64,000 nucleotides of DNA from the NCBI GenBank assembly GCA_031415695.1, contig JANOSH010000001.1:62001-126000 (forward strand), written 5' to 3'. Shown here piece after piece: positions 1 through 8,178 of the stretch. The first letter of the stretch is position 1, and each line of letters starts with the position of its first letter. This stretch comes from JANOSH01 sp031415695. GTDB lineage: Bacteria > Actinomycetota > Acidimicrobiia > Acidimicrobiales > Ilumatobacteraceae. The notes under the pieces are model-generated. The model was not told the origin of the DNA, ran no database searches, and was given only the letters and a program-made list of their open reading frames with translations. The translations under genes and the position numbers were made by a program.

Positions 1-208
1 CAACGCCAACGACATCGAGATCGGTACCGAGACGACGGACCAGTGCGCTGAGGAACCGCCCATCGCCACAGGAAGGGTCCAAAACCCTGTGGATTGGCCC
101 GTCCATGCCCTCCAGAGCTCGGTCAATAACAAAATCGACCAGGCTCGCCGGGGTGTACCACGACCCCAATTGGCGGCGGCGTTCGCGGTCGGGCTGGGTA
201 GACGTCAC
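1..208 (-). CDS. N6-adenine DNA methylase-like protein, N-terminal part (runs off left edge)
   Basis: Reading leftward from a GTG at 208, the frame is open to the window edge. It begins with a short Arg-rich stretch, then GSWYTPASLVDFVID and VLDPSCGDGRFLSAL. The first resembles the segment preceding the SAM pocket in Eco57I/N6_Mtase-type enzymes; the second is the SAM-binding motif I (DPxxGxGxFL). These enzymes transfer a methyl group to adenine in DNA and often belong to restriction-modification or BREX-like systems. The catalytic NPPY motif would lie outside the window. An in-frame TAG sits just upstream of the GTG, limiting the start. It is divergent from coaA with about 20 nt between start codons. 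Confidence 0.75.
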   Translation of the reverse strand, partial: MTSTQPDRERRRQLGSWYTPASLVDFVIDRALEGMDGPIHRVLDPSCGDGRFLSALVRRLGTDLDVVGV

Positions 209-228
209 TGTCTCGTTCTACAGTCCGC

Positions 229-1149
229 GTGGTGGAAATATCTCGATACCTCGAGTTCAGTCGTGATGAGTGGGCTGATCTGCGTGCGGCAACGCCCCTG
301 ACGATCCGAGAACGCGACCTTGAGGCGCTGCGAGGCATCGCTGTCGAACTCGAGCTGGACGAGGTAGCCGAGGTGTATTTGCCGCTGACACGCCTGATCA
401 ATTTGTATGTCTCGGCGACCCAGAATCTTCACCGAGTATCAGCTACCTTTCTTGGCACGATTTCGCCCAAGGTGCCGTATGTCATTGGCATTGCCGGTTC
501 GGTTGCTGTTGGCAAAAGCACGTTTGCTCGTGTGTTGCAGGCCCTGCTGTCACGCTGGCCCGACCATCCCAAAGTGGAACTCGTGACCACCGACGGTTTC
601 TTGTACCCGAACGACCTGCTGGCCGAACGCGGGATCATGAACCGGAAAGGCTTTCCCGAAAGTTACGACACCCGGCATTTGTTGTCGTTCCTTCGTCAGG
701 TTAAATCCGGTGTTCGAGAAGTGCACGCCCCCGTATACAGTCACGTGGTGTACGACATCACCGACGAACACGTCGTTGTTCATCAGCCCGATATTTTGAT
801 CCTCGAAGGCATCAACGTGCTCCAAGTGTCGTCCAGCGGTAACGAATTCGTTTCCGACTACTTCGATTTCTCAATCTACGTCGACGCGCTCGAAGAAGAC
901 ATCGAGAACTGGTACGTGCAGCGCTTCTTGACGCTACGCGACACAGTGTTCAAGAACCCGACATCATTTTTCCGCCACTATTCGCATCTTTCCGAGGCTG
1001 AGGCGATCTCGACGGCCAAGACTATTTGGCGGGAAATCAACGGTCTCAACCTCAGTGAGAACATCTTGCCTACCCGCGAACGCGCATCGCTCGTTATGAC
1101 CAAGGCCGCCGATCACCGCGTGACGAACGTGAAACTCAGGAAGCTCTAA
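229..1149 (+). CDS. coaA: type I pantothenate kinase
   Basis: Phosphorylates pantothenate with ATP, the first committed step of coenzyme A synthesis in the cytoplasm. At 306 residues it has the usual length for CoaA. The early YLEFSRDEWADLR and later PYVIGIAGSVAVGKSTFAR (Walker A) are diagnostic, followed by TTDGFLYPN and MNRKGFPESYD, which belong to the substrate and phosphate sites, and ILEGINVLQ. The GTG at 229 is used here; a second in-frame GTG at 232 is equally possible. A TACAGT hexamer at 219-224 could be the -10 of a leaderless promoter. The end overlaps the convergent HAD gene by 14 nt. Confidence 0.95.
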   Translation: MVEISRYLEFSRDEWADLRAATPLTIRERDLEALRGIAVELELDEVAEVYLPLTRLINLYVSATQNLHRVSATFLGTISPKVPYVIGIAGSVAVGKSTFARVLQALLSRWPDHPKVELVTTDGFLYPNDLLAERGIMNRKGFPESYDTRHLLSFLRQVKSGVREVHAPVYSHVVYDITDEHVVVHQPDILILEGINVLQVSSSGNEFVSDYFDFSIYVDALEEDIENWYVQRFLTLRDTVFKNPTSFFRHYSHLSEAEAISTAKTIWREINGLNLSENILPTRERASLVMTKAADHRVTNVKLRKL

Positions 1150-1837
1150 GCATAAGGTCGGCCAATAGACCAGGCACGTCACTGAATTGCCCCGCAGTGG
1201 GCGTTCCAACGGCAAGTTCTGCATGCTCGTGCGACCACAGGTGATGTGACGGAACGTGCACGGCTCGACCACCAATGGCGAGCACTGGAATCACGTCGGA
1301 CTTGGCGGAATCGCCGACCATCACGAAGCGATGCGGTGCGACGTCTTGGCGTCGGAGAACTTCGGCGTAGATCGCAGGCGTTTTGTCAGGGACAATTTCG
1401 ATGTGATGGAAATAGTCGGCAAGGCCGCTACTTGCCAGCTTGCGGCGCTGGTGGAGCAGGTCTCCTTTGGTTACCAAGACTAGTCGATGCTGTTCGGCAA
1501 GCCCTTCGAGTGTGCTCGAAACGCCGCTAAAGACCTCGACGTCTCCCGTCATCATCGACTTGGCCAGCTCGACCAGCCTCGACAGTTCCCGGGCGGGTAT
1601 TCGGCCGTTGGTCGCCTCGATGGCAGCTTCGACCATCGACAACGCAAAAGTCTTTACACCAAATCCGAACACGGTCAGGTTGTTGCGTTCGGTGGTGTCG
1701 AGCGCATGGGATAACACCTGTTGGTCAGCGACCCACGGCTCGACGATCAACGCAAACTGCTCGGTGGCTGCATCGAAGTCGCGCTGGCAATGCCACAGAG
1801 TGTCGTCACCATCGATTCCGACAAGATCAAACGTCAT
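1136..1837 (-). CDS. HAD-superfamily hydrolase (phosphatase-like)
   Basis: A 233-residue HAD-fold protein. Motif I is at the N-terminus (VGIDGDDTLWH, with both acidic residues), motif II is in LVLVTKGD, the motif III lysine lies near VPDKTP, and motif IV is FVMVGDSAKSDV. The family hydrolyses small phosphorylated metabolites using an aspartyl-phosphate intermediate and Mg2+. The long helical stretch after motif I looks like a C1 cap. The substrate cannot be told from sequence. It converges on coaA with overlapping 3' ends and lies 15 nt downstream of the regulator at 1853-2377 on the same strand, so those two may be cotranscribed. Confidence 0.85.
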   Translation of the reverse strand: MTFDLVGIDGDDTLWHCQRDFDAATEQFALIVEPWVADQQVLSHALDTTERNNLTVFGFGVKTFALSMVEAAIEATNGRIPARELSRLVELAKSMMTGDVEVFSGVSSTLEGLAEQHRLVLVTKGDLLHQRRKLASSGLADYFHHIEIVPDKTPAIYAEVLRRQDVAPHRFVMVGDSAKSDVIPVLAIGGRAVHVPSHHLWSHEHAELAVGTPTAGQFSDVPGLLADLMLRAS

Positions 1838-1852
1838 AGACGAGACCGTCGG

Positions 1853-2377
1853 TCATTCGCGCGAAAGGTTGAGGTAGTTGTACACCGTGATTCGCGACAC
1901 ACCGAGTGCATCGGCTACTGACTCGACTGATCGGCGCATACGAAATGCACCACGCTCGTCCAACAGTCGAACGGCACGCTGACGTTGCTCTCGAGTGAGC
2001 GAGTCGAGCGGCCCGCCGATCTCGCGAGCAACGCCGTCAAGAAGCCGATCGAGGGCCCCATGAAGATGGGTCGGCTCCTCGCCTTGTTTAGAGACCTGAA
2101 TAGCAAGGCGGGTAGCGCCAGCGCCAAGTGAGTGCTGAACGAGCGCAGCAATGGCCCGCACGACAGCTTCGTCGCTGCCAACGGCTACGTTGTCGAATGG
2201 CCCCATTTGCACCGGGAGGCCCTGGGCCTCGACCGCGGCAATTCCGGCTAGAACGTGCGGCCCGGGCGAACCTTCAACGAATGGTTCGACCGTGAAGATG
2301 AGTTTCACGAGGTCCACCAGCGAAACGTTAGTTCCTCCAGGCAGAATGGTGACGATGACTTCTGGCGCACGCTCCAC
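1853..2377 (-). CDS. two-domain regulator: thiamine-binding-like N-terminus plus DauR/YheO-type HTH
   Basis: About 174 residues from a GTG at 2377. The C-terminal third (LTREQRQRAVRLLDERGAF, then VADALGVSRITVYNYLN) matches the helix-turn-helix that ends YheO/DauR regulators. The N-terminal part (VIVTILPGG, PVQMGPFDNVAVGSDEAVV, then GATRLAIQVSKQ) is unlike the PAS domain of YheO. It resembles the small ferredoxin-like thiamine-binding MTH1187/YkoF family; that assignment is inference. An upstream ATG at 2440 exists but would run inside the divergent cyclase. The 5' end overlaps the cyclase gene by about 30 nt, so each may influence the other's transcription. Confidence 0.65.
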   Translation of the reverse strand: MERAPEVIVTILPGGTNVSLVDLVKLIFTVEPFVEGSPGPHVLAGIAAVEAQGLPVQMGPFDNVAVGSDEAVVRAIAALVQHSLGAGATRLAIQVSKQGEEPTHLHGALDRLLDGVAREIGGPLDSLTREQRQRAVRLLDERGAFRMRRSVESVADALGVSRITVYNYLNLSRE

Positions 2378-3431
2378 AGAGTTCCTTCTCGAGCACGGTG
2401 TTCCTGAAGCCGAAATCGAGGCGGCCATCATTGATGGCACGTTGCCATTCGTTGTCCTGGAAACCCTTTTTCGAGATTCGCCCCTGCGCTACCGCATCGG
2501 CGAGATAGCCGATCGCGTGGGGCAACCCATCGCCGTGGTGCAACGCGTCCGGCGTGCGCTTGGGTTCGCCGACGCCGATCTCGATGAACTTGTAGGGACC
2601 GACGACGACGTAGTCGGGATACGTCAGCTTTTCGACAGCGCCCAGGGTCGCAGTCTCGGCGTGGCACTTGATCGAGTCCGTACGTCGGCGAGTGCGATGG
2701 AAAAGTTGGCCGACTCGATCGCCGCCTCCTTCGGTGAAGGCATCGGCTCGATGCTCGATGGTGGGGCCGATCCGCTGGCCGTCGCCGACTCGGCACTTGC
2801 CGAGAACACTCCTGCGAGCATCTTGCGGATGCTCACACACGTTTTACGTCACGAGTTGGCACGATCGTTGCACAGTGAACGTACCAACCGGGTTGCCCAC
2901 GCTGAGCTACCAGAGGGTTCATCGAACCATGTAGCCGTCGGATTTGTCGATCTGGTCGGTATGACCGAGACCATGGAGTTACTCGATTCTCAAGCAATCG
3001 CCGAGTTGGTTGCTCGCTACGAAGCGGGTGCCTACGACGAGGTGGTTCGCCACGGCGGACGGGTAGTCAAGATGCTCGGCGACGGAGCGATGTTCACCGC
3101 GCCAACCGCCGATCAGGCGGCGACCATCTGCCTGGCTATCGTTGCCGCCGCGGGCAAACGTGGTGTTCCACCGGCGAGGGCCGGCATTGCGTGGGGCAGC
3201 GTCATCCGTTCTCGGGGCGACATCTACGGGCCGACGGTGAATCGAGCGTCGCGCCTGTGCGACAGCGCTGCGGTCGGGGAAGTCATGGTGTCGGCAGAGG
3301 TCGCCGAACATCTCACCGTGGTTGCCAGCAGGCCCGATGGTGAACGCCGACTTAAAGGCATCGGAAGCGTCGAAGTCTGGACGTTGCTACCTGACGACGC
3401 GTTGCATCCAGCAGTCACGAGTCGGACCTAG
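2346..3431 (+). CDS. class III adenylate cyclase with N-terminal regulatory region
   Basis: About 361 residues. The C-terminal half is a class III nucleotidyl cyclase domain. It has the first metal Asp in VGFVDLVGMTE, the second in VVKMLGDGAMF (with the adenine-contacting Lys), and GDIYGPTVNRASRL carrying the Asp/Asn/Arg set expected for cAMP synthesis. The N-terminal half is a helical region of the kind found in actinobacterial cyclases and may bind a ligand or respond to pH. Starts at 2346 or 2355 are both possible. A stop-to-start gap of only 2 nt to the Nei gene suggests cotranscription. A cyclic-nucleotide-binding protein is encoded at 16952-17386. Confidence 0.88.
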   Translation: MVTMTSGARSTEFLLEHGVPEAEIEAAIIDGTLPFVVLETLFRDSPLRYRIGEIADRVGQPIAVVQRVRRALGFADADLDELVGTDDDVVGIRQLFDSAQGRSLGVALDRVRTSASAMEKLADSIAASFGEGIGSMLDGGADPLAVADSALAENTPASILRMLTHVLRHELARSLHSERTNRVAHAELPEGSSNHVAVGFVDLVGMTETMELLDSQAIAELVARYEAGAYDEVVRHGGRVVKMLGDGAMFTAPTADQAATICLAIVAAAGKRGVPPARAGIAWGSVIRSRGDIYGPTVNRASRLCDSAAVGEVMVSAEVAEHLTVVASRPDGERRLKGIGSVEVWTLLPDDALHPAVTSRT

Positions 3432-3433
3432 CA

Positions 3434-4255
3434 ATGCCCGAGGGTCACACCATCCACCGCTTGGCTCGCGATCTCAATCGAGATCTGCGCGGTCAGTTCG
3501 TTGCGGTCACGTCCCCGCAGGGCCGGTTTGTCGACGGGGCCGCTGCCATCGACGGCCAAGCGCTCAAGCAGGCAACCGCCAACGGAAAGCACCTCTTTAT
3601 GGCGTTTGGGGACGGCGATACAACTGAGCAGGTCATTCATATTCATTTGGGTCTGTTCGGTAAGTTCCGGCGCGCCAGAACCTCGTCGAACGATCCGCGT
3701 GACACGCTACGGCTGCGCCTTGCATCGACCGACTGGACGTGGGACTTGTCGGGCCCAACCGCGTGTGAACTCGTCGACGAGTATCAGGTGGATGCCATTC
3801 ACCGTCGGCTCGGCCCCGACCCGTTGCGAGGCGACAGCGACGGCGAGACTTTCGTGCGTCGTGCGGGCAAGAGCAGCCGCTCCATCGGCTTGATCCTCAT
3901 GGACCAAGCGGTCATTGCGGGTGTGGGCAATGTGTATCGCAGCGAGATCTGTTTTCGGGCCGGCATCGACCCTCGAACCGCCGCGAATTCTTTGACGGCC
4001 GATCAGCTCCGAGCGCTATGGGGCGATGCTGTCGAACTGTTGCAACTCGGTGTGCGGCTCGGTCGCATCGTCACCGTGGATCCGTCCGAAAATGATCTGG
4101 TTGGGCCGAAGGCCACGGCGGCCACGTTGAAGGCTGACAAACGCGTCTATGTGTACCGCCGTGAAACGTGTCTTCGCTGCGGTGCGCCGGTGTCCAAGTT
4201 CGACATGGGAAACCGAAACGCGTACGCATGCACGGCCGAGCAGCGCCGGGCGTAG
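3434..4255 (+). CDS. Fpg/Nei-family DNA glycosylase (Nei2-like endonuclease VIII)
   Basis: 273 residues beginning MPEGHTIHRLAR. After Met removal the Pro is the nucleophile, and the following Glu is catalytic. MPEGHT, rather than MPELPE, points to the Nei branch, as in mycobacterial Nei2. The H2TH region includes AVIAGVGNVYRSEI. The enzyme excises oxidised pyrimidines and cleaves the abasic strand. The C-terminal zinc finger starts normally with CLRCGAP but ends YACTAEQRRA, so the fourth zinc Cys is replaced by Glu. Only 2 nt separate it from the cyclase, and the M20 hydrolase follows 9 nt later. Confidence 0.88.
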   Translation: MPEGHTIHRLARDLNRDLRGQFVAVTSPQGRFVDGAAAIDGQALKQATANGKHLFMAFGDGDTTEQVIHIHLGLFGKFRRARTSSNDPRDTLRLRLASTDWTWDLSGPTACELVDEYQVDAIHRRLGPDPLRGDSDGETFVRRAGKSSRSIGLILMDQAVIAGVGNVYRSEICFRAGIDPRTAANSLTADQLRALWGDAVELLQLGVRLGRIVTVDPSENDLVGPKATAATLKADKRVYVYRRETCLRCGAPVSKFDMGNRNAYACTAEQRRA

Positions 4256-4264
4256 GATCCCGGG

Positions 4265-5467
4265 ATGGGGAAATCATTGAGTGACGGCGGCCTACTCGAC
4301 GAAGCAATCGAGCGTTTGCCTGACGCGGTTCGTTTGCGGCGCCAGTTGCACCAACATCCCGAGATTGGTTTGCATCTTCCGGCCACACAAGACGCCATCC
4401 TGGCCAACTTGCAGGGTTTACCGGTGACCACTCGGCTGGGCACAACAACGTCGTCGGTGACAGCGGTTCTGGAAGGCGAGAAACCGGGCCCAACCATTCT
4501 TCTTCGAGCCGACATGGATGCACTTCCCATGCCGGAAGACACCGGTTTCGAATTCTCAAGTCGCGTCGAGAACGCAATGCACGCCTGCGGGCACGACCTG
4601 CACGTTGCCATGCTGATGGGCGCCGCCCACATGCTGAGTGAGCGGCGAGGCGAATTGGCTGGGCGGGTGCTGTTCATGTTCCAGCCGGGCGAGGAGGGCT
4701 ACCACGGAGCGCGCTTCATGCTCGAAGACGGCCTGCTCGATGGCGTAGGCGAGGTCACATCGGCCTTCGCTATTCATGCCAGCCCAAGCGTGCCGGCGGG
4801 CACCATTGCCATCAAGGGTGGTTCGCTCATGGCCTCGGCCGATCAACTCTTCATCACCATAGTCGGACGGGGCGGGCATGCTTCGGCACCTCACCACGCA
4901 CTTGATCCCATACCTGTGGCGTGCGAGATCGTGCAGGCCATTCAGACGATGATTACCCGAAGCGTCGATGCGTTCGATCCTGCGGTCGTCACAATCGCCC
5001 AAATTGTCGCCGGCACGACGAGCAACGTAATTCCCGAGACAGCCAAGATCATTGGCACTATCCGTGCTGTGTCGGAACACACGCGCCGTCTCGTCCACGA
5101 CAACCTTCGCCGTGTAGCCGATGGGATTGCGGCCGCGCACGGCGCCTCTGTTGAGTTCGAGATTGAACACGGCTACCCGGTCACTATTAACCACGTCGGG
5201 CCCGCAGCCGAGGTGTCGCGGATTGCTACCGACATCCTTGGCCCGAAGCGCGTGATCAACATTGCGAATCCTGTGATGGGTGCCGAGGATTTCAGCTACG
5301 TGCTGCAACGCGTTCCGGGAGCCATGGCATTCCTCGGGGCCACGCCAGTAGGGGGCGATCCAAGGACTGCCGCACCAAACCACTCGAATCGGGCAGTGTT
5401 CAACGAGGAGTCGATGTCTGCGGGTATCGCGTTGTACACCGCAGTAGCGCTCGATCACCTCCAGTAG
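4265..5467 (+). CDS. M20D-family amidohydrolase / aminoacylase (hippurate-hydrolase-like)
   Basis: 400 residues with the M20D layout. RRQLHQHPEIG comes near the N-terminus, then LRADMDALPM, HACGHDLHVAMLMGAA and FQPGEEGYHGARFML, and ends with MGAEDFSYVLQRVPGAM. These supply the metal ligands and the catalytic Glu. The dimerisation domain (GRGGHASAPHHALDPI) is complete. The family removes acyl groups from amino acids or related amides in the cytoplasm; the natural substrate is unknown. It follows the Nei gene by 9 nt and is likely transcribed with it. Confidence 0.9.
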   Translation: MGKSLSDGGLLDEAIERLPDAVRLRRQLHQHPEIGLHLPATQDAILANLQGLPVTTRLGTTTSSVTAVLEGEKPGPTILLRADMDALPMPEDTGFEFSSRVENAMHACGHDLHVAMLMGAAHMLSERRGELAGRVLFMFQPGEEGYHGARFMLEDGLLDGVGEVTSAFAIHASPSVPAGTIAIKGGSLMASADQLFITIVGRGGHASAPHHALDPIPVACEIVQAIQTMITRSVDAFDPAVVTIAQIVAGTTSNVIPETAKIIGTIRAVSEHTRRLVHDNLRRVADGIAAAHGASVEFEIEHGYPVTINHVGPAAEVSRIATDILGPKRVINIANPVMGAEDFSYVLQRVPGAMAFLGATPVGGDPRTAAPNHSNRAVFNEESMSAGIALYTAVALDHLQ

Positions 5468-5547
5468 GCCGCCGCAGCCCCTCAAGGCATTGGCAGGTCG
5501 CAATCGGGGTCTGGCGAGTAGTCGTCTTCCTGCCGATACAAGGAGGC

Positions 5548-6129
5548 ATGCGTCACACGTTCGGAGATCGTCTGGTGCTATTGATTGTTGTGGTCCTAGC
5601 CGGACTTGGCCTCACCAGTTTGGTGAAGCCCGCTGGCGCCGCGGCGACTCTCGATGTCGAAGAACAAACATTTGTGACGCTGATCAACAACTACCGAGCG
5701 CACAACGGCCCTGAAGCGACGTACCGGTGGTACTGGGTGAACAATTTTGGTACCGTCCTCGACCAGGGAATATCGACTGGCTCCTCGACCACCTCAACCA
5801 CCTCAACCACAGCGCCAACAACACCTCCGGCGACGGTGATCAAGAATCCGCGGTTCGACACCGAGATCCACGATCGGTTGATCGACGCGTTCGTCGAACG
5901 TGTCGTAGACGAGGCGGTACGAGCGCGTCGCATTGCTGAGCGGCCAACCCGCAGAAGCCAGATTCGTGGGCTGGGCTTGAACTCCTTCGATGCCTCCGCC
6001 GTCACTGGAGCAGTCCACGAGCGACGTATCCAACGCCCAACAAATTGTTGCTGCATTCAGCTATCGACGAATGCACTGGTCGATGTCGAATCGGTGTTGG
6101 TGGAGTTGGCGGAAGGCATGATCGGATGA
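5548..6129 (+). CDS. secreted protein with an internally shortened CAP/SCP domain
   Basis: 193 residues. A signal peptide (LVLLIVVVLAGLGLTSL, ending near PAGAAA) leads into FVTLINNYRAHNG, the normal opening of a CAP/SCP domain. Almost at once the sequence jumps to TYRWYWVNNFGTVLD, which looks like the closing strand of such a domain. A Thr/Ser-rich linker (TTSTTSTT) typical of actinobacterial surface proteins follows, then a charged tail containing an odd CCC. About 100 residues that a CAP domain needs are missing, so this is probably a deletion derivative without activity. AGGAGG lies only 1 nt before the ATG, so the true start may differ. Confidence 0.5.
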   Translation: MRHTFGDRLVLLIVVVLAGLGLTSLVKPAGAAATLDVEEQTFVTLINNYRAHNGPEATYRWYWVNNFGTVLDQGISTGSSTTSTTSTTAPTTPPATVIKNPRFDTEIHDRLIDAFVERVVDEAVRARRIAERPTRRSQIRGLGLNSFDASAVTGAVHERRIQRPTNCCCIQLSTNALVDVESVLVELAEGMIG

Positions 6130-6145
6130 TTGGATTACAGCGCCT

Positions 6146-7009
6146 TCACGCTCGGCGGCGAACCGTCGGACGGTTTCCTGTTGTCCCTCGGTTCATTCCC
6201 ACCCAACCCGACGGGGAAGTAGTTGTTTGTCGACCGGCCGAGGGTCCGGCCGCCGTGAGCCCACCGTCAACAACAATCGCTTCGCCGGTAATGAAGGCCG
6301 ATTCGTCGCTGGCTAGAAAGACCATGGCGTGGGCAATGTCGTCGGGTTGGCCAATATCGGGCCAGGGCTGCATTCGATCAGCGGCATCCTGAAAGGAGTC
6401 TGTTCGGCGACCCTGGTTTGCGAGTGGCGTATTGATGAGCCCGGGGCAAATGGCATTAACGCGTATGCGGTCGTTGGCAAGTTCGAGCGCAGTTGACTTT
6501 GTCAGGTTGATGACCGCCGCCTTCGCGGCCGAGTAGGCCACAGGCCCGGCTCCCCCGGACAGCCCGGCAACCGACGCGGTGTTGATGATGCTGCCGCCCC
6601 CACCCTGGGCTCGCATCTGACGCACGGCATGTTTGGTACCCAGGAAAACCCCACGTACAAGCACTGAGAATGTTTCGTCCCAGTCGTCGACTTCGAGGTC
6701 GGTGATAGACCCGAACGCACCGCCGATCCCAGCGTTGTTGCACACAATGTCGAGCCGGCCAAACGCGTGCTCGGCTTCGGCAATCATTGCGGTCACGTCA
6801 GGCTCGCTGGCAACGTCAGCCCGAATGAACCGGACCTGGGAGGCCCGACCTTCGTTCGCAACTTCGGCCATAAGCGCCAGACCGTTTATCTCGTTCAAGT
6901 CAGCTGCGACGACACGACCGCCCTCGTCAAGAAATCGGTAGACGGCAGCACGCCCCATCCCGCTACCTGCTCCAGTTATTACCGCTACCTTGCCGTCTAG
7001 ACGCCCCAT
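6146..7009 (-). CDS. short-chain dehydrogenase/reductase (SDR)
   Basis: 287 residues, classical SDR. It has the nucleotide motif VITGAGSGMGRAA, CNNAGIGG, catalytic Ser in IINTASVAGLSGG, YSAAKAAVINLTK with the catalytic Tyr/Lys, and FITGEAIVVDGGL at the end of the fold. ADLN after the second strand suggests NAD preference. The family oxidises or reduces alcohol/ketone substrates; the substrate is not evident. About 30 residues after the usual end are rich in Arg, Gly and Thr, an unusual extension. It lies on the same strand as, and downstream of, the OmpA-like gene. Confidence 0.9.
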   Translation of the reverse strand: MGRLDGKVAVITGAGSGMGRAAVYRFLDEGGRVVAADLNEINGLALMAEVANEGRASQVRFIRADVASEPDVTAMIAEAEHAFGRLDIVCNNAGIGGAFGSITDLEVDDWDETFSVLVRGVFLGTKHAVRQMRAQGGGGSIINTASVAGLSGGAGPVAYSAAKAAVINLTKSTALELANDRIRVNAICPGLINTPLANQGRRTDSFQDAADRMQPWPDIGQPDDIAHAMVFLASDESAFITGEAIVVDGGLTAAGPSAGRQTTTSPSGWVGMNRGTTGNRPTVRRRA

Positions 7010-7043
7010 CGCTCCATAGTGTCACGTGGCCTTTGGGTGGCCG

Positions 7044-8042
7044 TCAGTCGAGCAGTCCTTGGATGATGAACTCGACGCGTCGGTTGACCTGCAGCGCGTC
7101 GCCACTGCCATCGAGGTTAATGGGCTCGGCCTCGCCCAGCGCCTCGCCTGACAACCGCTGGACCGACACTCCCTTGGATGCAAAGTAGGCAATGGCAGCA
7201 GCTACCCGCTTTTGAGACAGTTCGAGATTGTGTTCAGCGCTTCCACGCGAATCGGTGTGTCCGCGAATGACGATTGTGACCTTGGGGTTCTGGTTCATGA
7301 GAACCACGCCCAAGTCGAGTAATTGTCTGTACTCCGGCCGCAACACCGCGGAGTCAGAGTCGAAAAGCACCAGGTCTCCAACATAGAGCGGTGCGCTTGA
7401 CGGCACCGGAGCCCCGGCAATTCGGGTGTATTGATCAATGACGTTTTCAGGGCCGACGATCGCCGCCCCACGCGCAATGATTTGCGAAGCAATGGTGTCG
7501 CTCGGCACCACACCACGCAAGTACAGCTTGCCGGCGGTGTACACAGCCCACCGGACTGGTTGAGTGGCCGATTGTGGTGAACTTGCTGCCGGTGCCGCCG
7601 TAGAGGGCACGGCCGGGGCAACCGTCGGGGCCGGTGTGGTGGATGGCGCCAGGGTCGTTGTACGAGGAACTGTTGTTGCGATCGTTGATGTTGCTGCGAT
7701 CGTTGATGTTGTTGCGATCGTTGATGATGGCGTTGTGGTCGATGCGAGCAACGAGGTTGAAGGCGTCGTTGCCGACGTCGACTTGCTTGACGGCCGAGAC
7801 CGGGACATTCCTACGGCAACGGCGCACAGAACCAGAACGGGTAGCATCACCAGCGCTGCGAACCGCACGGCCGATCGCAGGGTCGACGGCCTATGACGAC
7901 GGGGCGCGGGCTCGCGATCCTCGCTCTCCAGAGCAAGTGTTACAACCGAGCCGACCTCGTTCGGCGACGCCGCAGTGTCGTCATCAACAGATAACCGTTG
8001 CGCAGCCCTCGGTGGAGGAAGCCGCCAATCCCATTCCGCCAT
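7044..8042 (-). CDS. membrane-anchored BON/OmpA-domain protein (ArfA-like)
   Basis: About 332 residues from the ATG at 8042. The order is: cytoplasmic N-terminus, one membrane segment (FAALVMLPVLVLCAVAVGM), a long Thr/Ser/Ala linker, a BON-like module (KLYLRGVVPSDTIASQI), and a C-terminal OmpA domain. The OmpA domain has the peptidoglycan-binding signature in VIRGHTDSRGSAEHNLELS and ends NRRVEFIIQG. This is the architecture of mycobacterial ArfA (Rv0899). It probably contacts the cell wall from the membrane. The start was chosen because longer readings overlap the promoter and start of the divergent CoA transferase. Confidence 0.82.
   Translation of the reverse strand: MAEWDWRLPPPRAAQRLSVDDDTAASPNEVGSVVTLALESEDREPAPRRHRPSTLRSAVRFAALVMLPVLVLCAVAVGMSRSRPSSKSTSATTPSTSLLASTTTPSSTIATTSTIAATSTIATTVPRTTTLAPSTTPAPTVAPAVPSTAAPAASSPQSATQPVRWAVYTAGKLYLRGVVPSDTIASQIIARGAAIVGPENVIDQYTRIAGAPVPSSAPLYVGDLVLFDSDSAVLRPEYRQLLDLGVVLMNQNPKVTIVIRGHTDSRGSAEHNLELSQKRVAAAIAYFASKGVSVQRLSGEALGEAEPINLDGSGDALQVNRRVEFIIQGLLD
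7679..7731. repeat. 18-bp tandem repeat inside the OmpA-like linker
   Basis: Nearly three copies of an 18-bp unit (GCGATCGTTGATGTTGCT and variants) encode the Thr/Ser/Ile/Ala linker. The length is a whole number of codons, so copy-number change would alter linker length without frameshift. Confidence 0.75.
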
Positions 8043-8178
8043 CCAGACACGGTGACCGCGCCGCCCGCAGGTGTCGAGCCTGTTCGCACATCTTGATCGT
8101 GGCTTGACTAGCTTGCCACGTACGGTCGATGCACAGTCTGGATGAGAGATCGGCCCAGCGGGACAGTACCGTTCGGCC

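Noticed and set aside
7679..7731. Short CRISPR-like array
   Set aside because: The repeats are contiguous 18-mers with no spacers and lie within a coding linker.
7564..7896. Plus-strand reading frames over the OmpA-like linker
   Set aside because: They mirror the repetitive Thr/Ser linker on the minus strand and lack any domain; the minus-strand protein has clear BON/OmpA motifs.
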